Shown here: in pieces, positions 30,113 to 38,491 of the stretch | Numbering within the stretch: position 1 is the stretch's first letter | How the letters are laid out: every line of letters begins with the position of its first letter | Virus record (IMG/VR): IMGVR_UViG_3300013131_000005 | Span: 1-41,083 of that record | Length of the DNA stretch: 41,083 bases | From: a virus | Strand: one strand, 5' to 3' | Translations under genes and position numbers: made by a program | The notes under the pieces: generated by a model | The model's database searches: none | The model's input: only the letters and a program-made list of their open reading frames with translations | Told to the model about the DNA's origin: nothing

Positions 30113-31159
30113 TTACGCGATTGTCAGTACCGCATTGCTATTGCGTTTTGCGCAACCCAAACCAAACTTCGAGGTCATCGCGAAGTGGTAGGTGTACTGG
30201 TCAATCGGACGGCCTGGATAGCGCATCTTCATGAAGTCAGCGGTGTCACGACGCAACTCGATACCGTTCGCCAGGTTCAGCATGTAGCAACGCTTTGCCC
30301 ATGGGATTGCTGGTGCAGACAGACCGAAGTTCGTGTCGAAGTCCGGCACGTAGGTCAGCGGGATGCCGTCGAACTTCAGGGTGTCGGTCGCCATATCGAT
30401 AGACAGCTTGGAGCCGCTACCGTAGGTGATCTGCGTAGTGTTGGATGCCAACACAGCATTGCGCAACGCATCGTAGAAGTCACCGCCACAGAAGATGTGG
30501 GTGAATCGACCCTTCGTGCGCAGGATGTTGCGCTTTGCAGTTTCCAGCGCGCCAAGCAGTGCGGCTTGCGTCGAAGCAAGGCCGGTGCTGGCGTGGTTCT
30601 GCCAGTAGGTATTGCTTGCGGCGATATTGCCGACCGTGCCGGAGCTTGGCGTCAGCGAAACGATGCTGTCGATACCAGGCTGTGCGTTGGTGTTCTGCGA
30701 GCCGTCCAGCCACAACAGCGAGTTGATGTGGTCTTTCACACCCTCTTCCAGTGCGGTGAATTGCGACACAACCATATTGGTCAGTGCAACAGCCTCGCCC
30801 TTGGTTGCGGTGGACTTGCCCACATCATCGGTGACAGTAATGCCAGCGCGCTTCAGCTCATCTTCGTTCAGCACGAAGCCGTCGTGGTGGTTCATCCAGT
30901 CCCACTTCGAGAAGTCGTTCGGGTTGCGGCTGTTGTAAGTGACCTTACCGTTACCGCTCCACAGTTGACCGTTCGCGTCGTTTGCTTTGTGGATGTTGAT
31001 GGTGAAGCCGTCCACGCCGCCAACAATGTCCTTTGCCTTTGGAAGCAAGGCATCGAGCAGTGGGCGCTCGACATTGATTTGATCTACGGGCTTGTTCTTG
31101 CCGTAGGCGGTAATTGCTACTTTGCCGATTTTGGCAATCTCTGCTGCATTCAAGGCCAT
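30113..31159 (-). CDS. Major capsid protein
   Basis: A 348-residue protein behind a strong TAAGGAG ribosome site. It begins MALNAAEIAKIGKVAITAYG and contains the segments WDWMNHHDGFVLNEDELKRAG, FTALEEGVKDHINSLLWLDG, HIFCGGDFYDALRNAVLA and MLNLANGIELRRDTADFMKM, as in HK97-fold major capsid proteins of BPP-1-like podoviruses. Position fits: it follows the scaffold genes and precedes the neck genes. The hairpin at its 3' end fits high expression. No separate protease gene is seen, so the N-terminus may not be cleaved. Confidence 0.85.
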   Translation of the reverse strand: MALNAAEIAKIGKVAITAYGKNKPVDQINVERPLLDALLPKAKDIVGGVDGFTINIHKANDANGQLWSGNGKVTYNSRNPNDFSKWDWMNHHDGFVLNEDELKRAGITVTDDVGKSTATKGEAVALTNMVVSQFTALEEGVKDHINSLLWLDGSQNTNAQPGIDSIVSLTPSSGTVGNIAASNTYWQNHASTGLASTQAALLGALETAKRNILRTKGRFTHIFCGGDFYDALRNAVLASNTTQITYGSGSKLSIDMATDTLKFDGIPLTYVPDFDTNFGLSAPAIPWAKRCYMLNLANGIELRRDTADFMKMRYPGRPIDQYTYHFAMTSKFGLGCAKRNSNAVLTIA

Positions 31160-31264
31160 GATGGCTCTCCTTAGAAAAAATTAAAGTTCAATCCTCTCGG
31201 TCGGGCGATACCAGATCAACAGCCCTGCGGTTGGCGATTCCGCGATCAGCCTAGTGCTACGGTG

Positions 31265-31450
31265 TTACTCGTCTTGCATCCCCATTTCGCTGAGTACAGC
31301 ATCCTGGGGGCTTTGCGCTTGCTGCTGAAGAAGTGCTTTGGCTTCTTGCAGTGCCGCATCCAATGACTTAGATGGACGCAAATGTTCTTTCGGTTCGTTC
31401 TCGTCTTCAGGTGGACATACACCAACAGAGAACTCGCCCTTGCCATTCAT
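31265..31450 (-). CDS. Small scaffold-related protein (61 aa)
   Basis: A short acidic helical protein starting at ATG 31450. It ends in SPQDAVLSEMGMQDE, almost the same as the last residues of the scaffold gene upstream. It is in the same frame as the scaffold, ten codons after its TAA, so stop-codon readthrough would join them. Just before it, AAGGGGAT precedes a seven-codon frame whose stop overlaps this ATG. It may help capsid assembly; the function is unproven. Confidence 0.65.
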   Translation of the reverse strand: MNGKGEFSVGVCPPEDENEPKEHLRPSKSLDAALQEAKALLQQQAQSPQDAVLSEMGMQDE

Positions 31451-31480
31451 TTCGATTTCAACGCAACCATGCTTATCCCC

Positions 31481-32590
31481 TTAATCGTTCAATCCGAGCG
31501 CTTGCAGCACAGCATCCTGCGGGTTTGTCGGCTCAAGCAGTCCAGCCGTATGCCCTGCTGCTCGCAGCGGCCTCGCTGCTGTCGTATCCTTGTTGCTGAA
31601 TTCAGCCGCCGCCTTCTTGAGCGCAGTCCACTGCATCTTCACGATTTGCGGCCATTGCTCGGGCGGGAAGTTGCGTGCGATGTCTTCCATCTGCGCCTTG
31701 AGCTGCGGAATCAGCACGGCAGCATCTGGGTCACTCTTGCGCCATGCCGACTCCATTGCTCCGACTTGCCCGATGGCTGACTGGATAGCTTCCTGCCGTG
31801 CCTGCTCTGTCTCCTGCCCTGCGCGCTGTACTTGTTGAGCTTGCTCAGTACGTTGCTTGTTTGTGCGGATGCGCGCGATCTCCAGCGCATCATCCTCTGA
31901 CATTTCGTAGTTGCTTACCTTGTCCTTCAGGTCTTGAAAGTCATCCAGCGCGCTTGCCTCGATCTGTACGCGCTTGCCGTGCATTTGCTCGAACTGCTTC
32001 ACCTGAGCTGCCATTACCTCGCGGAAGGCGGCTACGTCTCCGGTTGCCAGGATGTTGCGGTATCCAGCGAACTGCACTAGATCGTCTGCCGCGTGCTCGT
32101 CTTGGAACCCGAGAGATCGCAGCGATTCAAACGAGCCTTTGTATTTCTCAAGCTCTGCGGCGACTGCATCAGCGCGTGCCTTCTCTTGCTTGTAGCCTTC
32201 AGTTACCTTCTGGAAGCGTTCGTTTGTCTTTGGGTTCTTGCTGTCCAGCGGAGCGAGGTCTGCATCACTCAGTGCTTCCTTTTTCTCTGGAGCAGCCGCT
32301 TCAGAGCTGTCTTTTTGCTCTGCTGATTGCTCTTCCTCAGACTTTGATTTTTCTCCAGCATCTACAGCCTCTTCAGCAGCGGAAGAACCTGAGTCGGTAT
32401 CGTCCGCTTGAGCTGTCTGCTTGTCCGAAAGGCCAAGCTCAGAAAGTACGGCGTCCTCTGGGGTCTCTTGGGTGGAAGCATCAGCATCAGTGGATTTGCC
32501 CGCCTCTTCGGATTGCGCGCCGCCGCCTTCTTCAACGATATTCAGGCGGGTGAAATAGAACAGGCAAAGCAGTGTTTTCAGCATATTCAT
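31481..32590 (-). CDS. Scaffolding-like protein
   Basis: A 369-residue protein lying between portal and capsid genes. ATG 32590 is chosen over GTG 32599 and ATG 32584. After an N-terminal hydrophobic stretch comes an acidic, disordered region rich in Glu, Ser, Asp and Ala (about 20-115), then a long coiled coil (about 120-330) and a basic C-terminus. Acidic-helical proteins here are scaffolds in tailed phages. The motif PxDAVL-x-x-LGLxD occurs near the start and at the very end. The hydrophobic N-terminus (LLCLFYFTRL) is odd for a scaffold and may mean a later start. Confidence 0.8.
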   Translation of the reverse strand: MNMLKTLLCLFYFTRLNIVEEGGGAQSEEAGKSTDADASTQETPEDAVLSELGLSDKQTAQADDTDSGSSAAEEAVDAGEKSKSEEEQSAEQKDSSEAAAPEKKEALSDADLAPLDSKNPKTNERFQKVTEGYKQEKARADAVAAELEKYKGSFESLRSLGFQDEHAADDLVQFAGYRNILATGDVAAFREVMAAQVKQFEQMHGKRVQIEASALDDFQDLKDKVSNYEMSEDDALEIARIRTNKQRTEQAQQVQRAGQETEQARQEAIQSAIGQVGAMESAWRKSDPDAAVLIPQLKAQMEDIARNFPPEQWPQIVKMQWTALKKAAAEFSNKDTTAARPLRAAGHTAGLLEPTNPQDAVLQALGLND

Positions 32591-32609
32591 GGTCGGCACC
32601 AGGTTAAGT

Positions 32610-32655
32610 TCACGTAGATGTCAGCCTAACTCCAGTGACCGTTTTCCATGCGATT
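32610..32655 (-). repeat. Late-operon intergenic element, copy B
   Basis: AATCGCATGGAA on the minus strand (32655-32644) overlaps the last base of the portal stop codon. It is followed by GGTCA...TGACA that can pair around a loop containing GGAGTTAGG. It lies before the scaffold gene. Confidence 0.6.
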
Positions 32656-34694
32656 CACGTATGCAGCAAAGCCTTCAGCTTTTCGTAGGTGAGCTTAGCT
32701 TCTGCATCAGCAACGCGGCGCTCGGCCTCGAACTTGATGCGCTCGTTCTCCAGATTGCGTGCCTGCTCTTCCAGATCGGCCTTCTGCTGCTCGATAGCGG
32801 CAGCTTGCTGCTGAATCTGCTGCATCTGCGCCTGAACTTCTGGGGGAACTCCGCCAGCCTGTCCGTCTGTCTCTTCGCCCTCTTCCTGTTCATCCTTGAT
32901 TCCAAGCAGCGCCTTTGCATCCATGCGCTCATCGAATCTCTGAAGCGTCTCGTCCAGCAGCTTGACGGTCGTATCGACCATATCCTGAGCGCCCTGCTGG
33001 CGGAACAGTGCAATCTTCTCAAGCGCGCCCTGGATAATCGGCATGATCTGAATCCACTGGTCTCGCTCGCGCATCTTGTTCGGGCGAGCGGTTGAGCCTG
33101 CACGGATACTGATGTTCACCATCGCAAACATCTGGCGCTTGGTCAGCGCAGGCCACACGGCCTCTTCACCGAATCGCTCCTTGATTTGCTCAGGCGTGAT
33201 GTTTTGCAGCAGGAGCTGGGCGGAATAGGTTGCCTGTTCGGTCAGCCAATCCTCAACCACGTCGATGCTCTCGCTGGTGCGAGACTGCATTCCCATCGAC
33301 ATGATCTCCGCCTCAGTTGCCGTCTTTGCTTTATTGATAGCGCCGCGAGCTGCATCCTGTGTATTGCCTACCATTTCAATGTCGCGCATGATGTCCGAGG
33401 TATCGTACATCTGCTGGTTGTATGGAATCTCTGGGAGGCTGCCGAGCTGGTTTTGCAGCGGCTCAGCCCTGTCCATGGTCACGCCAATCACATCGGTTGT
33501 GATCGAGCGGTTCGCGATGTTCGACACTTCCTCGTCCGTGATGCCGGATGCTTTGTTCAATAGGCGGACTGGGATGTTCTTCTTGCGGTGCTCAGCGGCA
33601 TTTGTACGGCGCGTGCTGTATTCGTCTTGCAGCTCAATCAGTTGCTCGACCAGACTTAACGGGTACTTCACCCCGGCAACTCGGCGCAGTTGTAGCGCAA
33701 AGAACGGATACCAGCGATGCCCCAGCATCTTCGGCTGGTATGGCGGGCGGATGTACTGGTGACAGCCTTCGACCAGCGTGTACACAGTCAGGTCTTTGTG
33801 GCTCCATACCTCGTACACCACCACCAGCTTGTCATCACCATCAACCTCGCCGGAGGTGGATTCAGCGTCTCCTGTTGCGCTTGTGTACAGCTTCGCGCCC
33901 TTTGGTGGCTCCATCTTGAACTGCGTCTTGAATGCCTCGACGGTCATTCTGATGCGATGGGCGATGTCGGACGCTTGCTCGAAGTCGTCTATGTCACGGC
34001 ATGACGCATCCAGGATGATGATGTCCTCTGCGGCAACAGAATCGACCACCAACCCCTCGGAGACAACAACCTCGATCTCAGACTGGAGTGATTCAGTCTG
34101 TTGTTGCAGCTCGAATAGCTTGGCTTCGTGCTCTGCGCACTCGCCCCCATCTCGGCTTGTTTCTTCAATCAGCGCCTTGATGCGCTCGATATTGTCCTGC
34201 GTGTCATTGATTCGACCACGGATAACTGGGTCTTCCCTGACATCCTTCTGGAAGACAATCTTCGTCCACCCTATAGTTGTGGTAATCGCCGTGCGCACTG
34301 CGGCTTTTCCGCGCGCTTTCAGTTTCGCCTCTTTGACCATGAAGGTATTGAGCGCGTCCTGTAGCGTCTTGCTGAACTTTGAGTAAATCTCGTAATCTCC
34401 CGTGCTCACTCGCTCATCGAGCGTCACGGCGATCTCTGGAGCTTTTGCATAGATGCTTGGCAGCAGCGTATCGACAACAGAGCCGATGAGGTTGACGCGA
34501 ACCAAGCCGCCATCCCCATCGTCCTTTGCTTCGTCATTGCCAGAATTTGCATACTGGCGAGCCTTTCCCCACGATTTGCCGCGCTCCTTTAGCTCCTTAT
34601 CGAAGCTAGAGATGCGCTTAAGAAGGCGCTTGGCGTGCGCCTTCTCCGTGGCGTCTTGCGACTCCAGTTTGCTGTCGTCGGCCTGAAGCAACAT
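32655..34694 (-). CDS. Portal protein (P22-like)
   Basis: A 679-residue protein, close to the size of P22-type portals. The body contains the usual core order: VNLIGSVVDTLLPSIYAKAPEI near the start, the DIIILDASCRDIDDFEQASDIAHRI region, YPFFALQLRRVAG and SLVEQLIELQDEYSTRRTNA, then IPVRLLNKASG and DIEMVGNTQDAARGAINKAKTA. The C-terminal 100 residues are a long coiled coil of Gln, Ala and Glu, as in the barrel of P22 portal. Twelve copies should form the DNA channel. The start overlaps the upstream stop by one base. Confidence 0.9.
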   Translation of the reverse strand: MLLQADDSKLESQDATEKAHAKRLLKRISSFDKELKERGKSWGKARQYANSGNDEAKDDGDGGLVRVNLIGSVVDTLLPSIYAKAPEIAVTLDERVSTGDYEIYSKFSKTLQDALNTFMVKEAKLKARGKAAVRTAITTTIGWTKIVFQKDVREDPVIRGRINDTQDNIERIKALIEETSRDGGECAEHEAKLFELQQQTESLQSEIEVVVSEGLVVDSVAAEDIIILDASCRDIDDFEQASDIAHRIRMTVEAFKTQFKMEPPKGAKLYTSATGDAESTSGEVDGDDKLVVVYEVWSHKDLTVYTLVEGCHQYIRPPYQPKMLGHRWYPFFALQLRRVAGVKYPLSLVEQLIELQDEYSTRRTNAAEHRKKNIPVRLLNKASGITDEEVSNIANRSITTDVIGVTMDRAEPLQNQLGSLPEIPYNQQMYDTSDIMRDIEMVGNTQDAARGAINKAKTATEAEIMSMGMQSRTSESIDVVEDWLTEQATYSAQLLLQNITPEQIKERFGEEAVWPALTKRQMFAMVNISIRAGSTARPNKMRERDQWIQIMPIIQGALEKIALFRQQGAQDMVDTTVKLLDETLQRFDERMDAKALLGIKDEQEEGEETDGQAGGVPPEVQAQMQQIQQQAAAIEQQKADLEEQARNLENERIKFEAERRVADAEAKLTYEKLKALLHT

Positions 34695-35005
34695 TAGCCG
34701 ACGTTAGACAGAGCGGTTGCTTGGATGTCTCCAGAGGTGTAGGCCGTCACGTTCAGACGCAGGTACTGCTTGAGCGTGATATTCTGAATTGCCACACCGG
34801 GCGCGGTGACTGCCGCCGCACCAGTTGCAGTCGCCCAGGTAGTTCCGTCCTCGGAGGTTTGCAGGATGGCGGAGCCAACAAATGCGCCGCTCGGAGAGCC
34901 GAGTACGACAGGAACCTGCATGCCAGGCAAGAAGGCAGCTTCGTTTGTTGCGATAGTTGCACCTGCGGCCAATGCGGCCAGTAATGCGGTTTGTTTCAGT
35001 TTCAT
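34694..35005 (-). CDS. Small structural-region protein (103 aa)
   Basis: ATG 35005 is preceded by GGGAGCG; a start at 35047 is less likely. The N-terminus (MKLKQTALLAALAAGATIATNEA) looks like a signal or hydrophobic helix. The rest is beta-rich with VPVVLGSPSGAFVGSAILQTSEDG and WATATGAAAVTAPGVA, typical of small head-decoration or Ig-like proteins. It is located between the large terminase and portal genes. The function is unknown. Confidence 0.65.
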   Translation of the reverse strand: MKLKQTALLAALAAGATIATNEAAFLPGMQVPVVLGSPSGAFVGSAILQTSEDGTTWATATGAAAVTAPGVAIQNITLKQYLRLNVTAYTSGDIQATALSNVG

Positions 35006-35047
35006 GGTAGCGCTCCCATATTGGTTGACTGGAAAAACAATTTGCAA

Positions 35048-35093
35048 AATTGCAGGCGGCAGACTAATCCAGCCCGCTCTTTTCCATGCGATT
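35048..35093 (-). repeat. Late-operon intergenic element, copy C
   Basis: AATCGCATGGAA on the minus strand (35093-35082) starts three bases after the large-terminase stop codon and leads into GCGG...CCGC, which can pair around a loop holding TGGATTAG. An inverted ATTTTGCAAAT follows further on. The third and last copy found. Confidence 0.6.
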
Positions 35094-35095
35094 GT

Positions 35096-36520
35096 TCATC
35101 CTCGGTACGGAGAGCGCGCTTTCTTCTCATCCGTGCGCTGGTACACCCACTCAATAGAACCTACCTCAGCAGTCTTCTTCTTGCTCTTCACGGTGCGGAT
35201 AAACGGCCTGGACTTGCACGCATAGCGCCAATCGTCTGCCGCATGGTCTTCCATTTCACTATCCAGATCTTCTGGATTATGCCCGTCATGCTGGAGCAGA
35301 GGGATGGTACGTATCGAATCGACACAGGTATCGAAGCAGTAGATCATCGGCGCGTCATCCTCTCCGATGAAGCGCTGCCGCATTTCGTCCCACCCAGACA
35401 CACGAGAATTGTCTGCTGGGCGAAACTTAGCCCCTTCCTTTGACATGCGCTCAGCATGGCTTGCCCCGCCGTCTTCCTTCCAGCAAGCTGGGTCAGCAAC
35501 ACCGTAGGCTATCGACTCGCCCTTTTCGCGCTTGACGATTCCTTGCGCAATTGCCTCTGCTGTCAGCTTCAAGCCGACGTTTGGCTCTTTGGCACCGTAC
35601 CATTCGCGGTAGCGCACAATTGAGTTCTTCGGCAGATGCAGCCCACCGTCGCTGATTGCCCACCATCCTACGCTGAACGGCTTCGCGCTTCCCCAATCGA
35701 ACGACCTGAAGCGCGTCCACTCTGACGGAATCCTGAATGGCTTGATTACGTGCTTATCCCTGTCCCAGCAATCGAAGAATGCGCCAGCAACGATGTCCCA
35801 GTCACCCTCAAGCCATGCACGCACCAACTCCTTAGAGCCGGAAGACTTGAGCAGCGCGACGTACTGCTTGTTGTCGCGCAAATACTTGTTATCTGTCAGC
35901 TTGGATGGAATGAACATCCTTGTCAGCCCAGTCTCTGGGTCTGTATAGGCAGAATATGGCGGTGAAATGTCGATGAAGCGCGCCTTTACCCAGATGTGCC
36001 CCTTGCCGCCAGGGTTGCCGGACGATCGTATGCGGCCAGGAATTCCAGCGCCGGAGCGAAGGCAGGCTTTCAACTTGTTGTAGGCGTATGGTGTTGCATG
36101 GTTCGTCAGCTCATCGAAGCCAATCCACAGGTATTGATGGCCTTGGTAGTTGTCTGCATCGCGCTCGTGCTGAAGGTAGCGCATCTTGAGCGTAGACCCG
36201 CCAGGAAAGTACCAGCAGTCTGCGAACGGGTAGTCCGCGCTCTTCGATGACTTGTACACAGCGCCCAGCGGCGGGAACAGTTCGCGCGCACGCTGCTGAA
36301 GCTCTTCCAGCTCAGGGTAGGTCTTGCGGAAGATGATGCCGCGCCACAGACTGCCAAGGTCGATGTCCTGAAGGAAATCCCCCAGCAGGAAATCAGACTT
36401 TCCGCCACCCCGCGCGCCGCCGAAGAACAGCTCGTCGCACCATGCGGCCATAATCGCGCTGGTCTGCGCGCCTTCCTGCGGAACCCAAGCATGGCGCTCG
36501 GCCAGAATGATTGCGCTCAT
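35096..36520 (-). CDS. terL: Terminase large subunit
   Basis: A 474-residue packaging ATPase/nuclease. Walker A is GGARGGGKS (34-42), Walker B LWIGFDE (131-137), and the coupling motif lies in SSGNPGG (166-172). The C-terminal RNase-H-like nuclease has Asp275 in SFDWGSAKP and another acidic site in YGVADPACW. Length and motif order match headful-packaging terminases. The start overlaps the small-subunit stop by four bases. Confidence 0.95.
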   Translation of the reverse strand: MSAIILAERHAWVPQEGAQTSAIMAAWCDELFFGGARGGGKSDFLLGDFLQDIDLGSLWRGIIFRKTYPELEELQQRARELFPPLGAVYKSSKSADYPFADCWYFPGGSTLKMRYLQHERDADNYQGHQYLWIGFDELTNHATPYAYNKLKACLRSGAGIPGRIRSSGNPGGKGHIWVKARFIDISPPYSAYTDPETGLTRMFIPSKLTDNKYLRDNKQYVALLKSSGSKELVRAWLEGDWDIVAGAFFDCWDRDKHVIKPFRIPSEWTRFRSFDWGSAKPFSVGWWAISDGGLHLPKNSIVRYREWYGAKEPNVGLKLTAEAIAQGIVKREKGESIAYGVADPACWKEDGGASHAERMSKEGAKFRPADNSRVSGWDEMRQRFIGEDDAPMIYCFDTCVDSIRTIPLLQHDGHNPEDLDSEMEDHAADDWRYACKSRPFIRTVKSKKKTAEVGSIEWVYQRTDEKKARSPYRG

Positions 36521-36954
36521 CTTTTAACGCCGTGCAGCCTCTCCCACTCTTCGCGGCTGTATTTTGGCGCTTTGTCCACGGTCTTGACGGTAAGCGTCCC
36601 GCTGGTCTCGCTCTTGACCTTATCCACTACCAAGCCGGTCAGTTTGGCTTTTGCCATCGTCGCGGCCACTGCTGCTGAGGATTGAACCGTCTCGGCAGAA
36701 AGCGCGGCTGCGCGCGCCTCGTCCAGCTCATCAAGCAGGCTTTTTAGCGTCACCCCATGCGTCTCGGCCAGCGCAGCCTGTCGTTTTTCTACTTCAGCTT
36801 TTACCCTAGCATTGCCTAATAGTCTGACAGCCTGAACATCGGCACCTTTCGTGCTATATCCAGCCCGAATGACCGCCTGAGTTCCATTCAAGTCCTTCAT
36901 GTACTCGTCGATAAAGCGCGACTGCTTTGCGGTCAACTCATCCTGCTTTGCCAT
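36517..36954 (-). CDS. terS: Terminase small subunit
   Basis: A 145-residue protein from ATG 36954; a longer frame to 37014 would overlap the upstream gene. The N-terminus ELTAKQSRFIDEYMKDLNGTQAVIRAGYS is the characteristic terminase_2/TerS start, forming the helix-turn-helix that recognises the packaging site. Helices suited to ring assembly follow, then a beta-rich C-terminus (SGTLTVKTVDK). It directly precedes the large subunit. Confidence 0.9.
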   Translation of the reverse strand: MAKQDELTAKQSRFIDEYMKDLNGTQAVIRAGYSTKGADVQAVRLLGNARVKAEVEKRQAALAETHGVTLKSLLDELDEARAAALSAETVQSSAAVAATMAKAKLTGLVVDKVKSETSGTLTVKTVDKAPKYSREEWERLHGVKR

Positions 36955-36956
36955 TA

Positions 36957-37235
36957 CTATGCCTCTTCCACTGTTGTTTCCATCGGCATCTGCACGCCCA
37001 TTACAGTCATGCACTCAACCTTTTTGAACAAATGCACCTTGTTATGCCCGTCTATCCGGGTTCGTACCTTCCTAACTTGCCCCTTGCGCTCCATATCCAG
37101 CAGTATCGACAGTGCTGCCCTAACCGGAATCTTGCACCTGATTGCCAGGACGGCGACGGGCTGCCATGTCGGCAGCAGCTCCTGGTGAATCCGTTGCTCT
37201 CGGCTGAGCGGAGCCTTCCCTGCTGTTTGGTTCAT
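36957..37235 (-). CDS. Small winged-helix-like protein (92 aa)
   Basis: The middle part PVRAALSILLDMERKGQVRKVRTRIDG resembles a winged helix, with a recognition helix followed by a basic wing. It ends with an acidic tail. It is the gene before the small terminase and may be a DNA-binding regulator of the late genes or packaging. No firm family. Confidence 0.65.
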   Translation of the reverse strand: MNQTAGKAPLSREQRIHQELLPTWQPVAVLAIRCKIPVRAALSILLDMERKGQVRKVRTRIDGHNKVHLFKKVECMTVMGVQMPMETTVEEA

Positions 37236-37237
37236 GC

Positions 37238-37549
37238 TTACGTCTCCAGTATGTCGATTCCGTGCACTGCTTTCATCAGGTGGCGCTTGATTCGGTACAC
37301 ATCCGTCCTGAACCCTTTAACATCCTCGACCACCCGCTGCCCATCCACGTAGTACACGAAGTCGGCGATGTATTTCATTGGCGGGCGCTTCCGGCCTTGA
37401 ATGACGACTGAAGGCGCGATCTCGAAGACAACCTGCTCCTTTAGGTCTTTGATGTGGCCTGTGCGCTCCAGCATCGCCAGATCGTTCGCGCGCCTTGACT
37501 CGCGCTTGCTGGAGTAATCTCCGGTTCTTCTATTCCCGTACTTACTCAC
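37238..37549 (-). CDS. DUF1064 protein (endonuclease-like)
   Basis: A 103-residue protein starting at GTG 37549 (GTGA overlap with the preceding stop). It shows the DUF1064 layout: MSKYGNRRT, SKRESRRANDLAMLERTGHIKDL, then YIADFVYYVDGQRVVEDVKGF, where Asp in ADF and the E-D-V-K segment are the D...ExK-like residues of a PD-(D/E)XK nuclease. RIKRHLMKAVHGIDI closes the domain. Such small nucleases are common next to phage replication and terminase genes. Confidence 0.88.
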   Translation of the reverse strand: MSKYGNRRTGDYSSKRESRRANDLAMLERTGHIKDLKEQVVFEIAPSVVIQGRKRPPMKYIADFVYYVDGQRVVEDVKGFRTDVYRIKRHLMKAVHGIDILET

Positions 37550-37716
37550 GATTTGTTCACCCTTTCAGGCCACATGCATTGCTGGCTTCCCCGCACATAC
37601 GTTGCACGCTCAACCTCGCTCTTGGCCTGACTGCAAGACCGATACCCCATGGCAGCCATCTGCTTGTCTCCCTTCGTGTCGCCGACTACAGCGTGCTTGC
37701 ACTCACGGCAAATCAT
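37546..37716 (-). CDS. Small cysteine-containing protein (56 aa)
   Basis: A short gene, ATG 37716 to TGA 37546, overlapping the DUF1364 stop (ATGA) and the DUF1064 start (GTGA). The protein has MICRECKHAVVGD at the start and further cysteines in YRSCSQ and QQCMWP. The CxxC-plus-two pattern suggests a zinc-binding mini-protein. Function unknown; gene chaining supports expression. Confidence 0.7.
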   Translation of the reverse strand: MICRECKHAVVGDTKGDKQMAAMGYRSCSQAKSEVERATYVRGSQQCMWPERVNKS

Positions 37717-38033
37717 TTCAGCGTCACCATTCCGACATCCAACCAGTGCTGTTGTGTACGCTGCACGCCCTGCCGGTGCATCAGCTCGATCTCTTCGCGA
37801 TCAAAAACCCTGTGTTTTACTCGCCCATCTATCAGGTCATGGCAGTTTGAGCAGCAGAACGCGCCGAATAGGTCGCTTGTCTTGGTTCCCATGCCGCCGC
37901 CATTGATGTGCGCAAGGACTGTTGTGGACGGGTCGTGGCTGCATACGCCGGGAATGCGCACCAAACATGGCTGGCCGCGCGCGCTATCTCGCAGCTTGCG
38001 GCTTTCGTGGCGCTGTTGTTTGAGCAGGCTCAT
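37713..38033 (-). CDS. DUF1364 protein (HNH/zinc-binding phage protein)
   Basis: A 106-residue protein starting at ATG 38033 in an ATGA overlap with DUF1367; the frame extends to 38114 but that part overlaps the upstream gene. Segments KLRDSARGQPCLVRIPGVCSH and AHINGGGMGTKTSDLFGAFCCSNCHDLIDGR match the DUF1364 family. His and Cys residues (CCSNCHD) point to a metal-binding HNH-like fold. It is probably an early replication or recombination nuclease; the activity is unproven. Confidence 0.85.
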   Translation of the reverse strand: MSLLKQQRHESRKLRDSARGQPCLVRIPGVCSHDPSTTVLAHINGGGMGTKTSDLFGAFCCSNCHDLIDGRVKHRVFDREEIELMHRQGVQRTQQHWLDVGMVTLK

Positions 38034-38491
38034 GCGCACTCCATCATCTGCGCCATTTCTGCCACGCGCTCCGTCGTCTCTGTCGGCCAGTATTCTTTGA
38101 CAATGTGCTGACACATTCGGGCATAAACATCGCTGAACACTTCCTCACTCATGCTTTCAAAGCTCAAGCTGCGCGGTATGTATTGAGTCACCATGCCGCA
38201 GTTCGCCACTCTGAACACGAACTCATCACACTCTATCAGCGCCTCGCGTTGCAGGCGCTTGAGTACCTTGTGTGCATCCATCCCCGCGAAGCTGTCGATG
38301 TTCTCCGCTACCAGCGTCCCAAGGCCATGCGCCAATCGCCAGAACTTCGGGTTGCGTGGCTTGGTGATCTGCCCGGCCACGATCTCCCCGATGGCGTAGT
38401 TGCGTTCGCGCAAGCGCTTGCTGGTGTATCCGTCAGCAGGAGCGAATCCGCCCTTGATGACACGGAACATGAGCTTTTCAGGCTTGCTCAT
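38030..38491 (-). CDS. DUF1367 protein
   Basis: A 153-residue protein with FRVIKGGFAPADGYTSKRLRERN at the start, IKEYWPTE-like motif (VKEYWPTE) near the end and SFESMSEEVFSDVYARM, the hallmarks of the DUF1367 family of phage early proteins. It forms a linked pair with DUF1364, as in many lambdoid nin-like regions. Its biochemical role is not known. Confidence 0.85.
   Translation of the reverse strand: MSKPEKLMFRVIKGGFAPADGYTSKRLRERNYAIGEIVAGQITKPRNPKFWRLAHGLGTLVAENIDSFAGMDAHKVLKRLQREALIECDEFVFRVANCGMVTQYIPRSLSFESMSEEVFSDVYARMCQHIVKEYWPTETTERVAEMAQMMECA

Noticed and set aside
30098-31174. A 358-codon plus-strand open frame opposite the capsid gene
   Set aside because: It lies antisense to the well-supported major capsid gene over almost its whole length, has no ribosome site or recognisable motif, and reflects the codon bias of the real gene.
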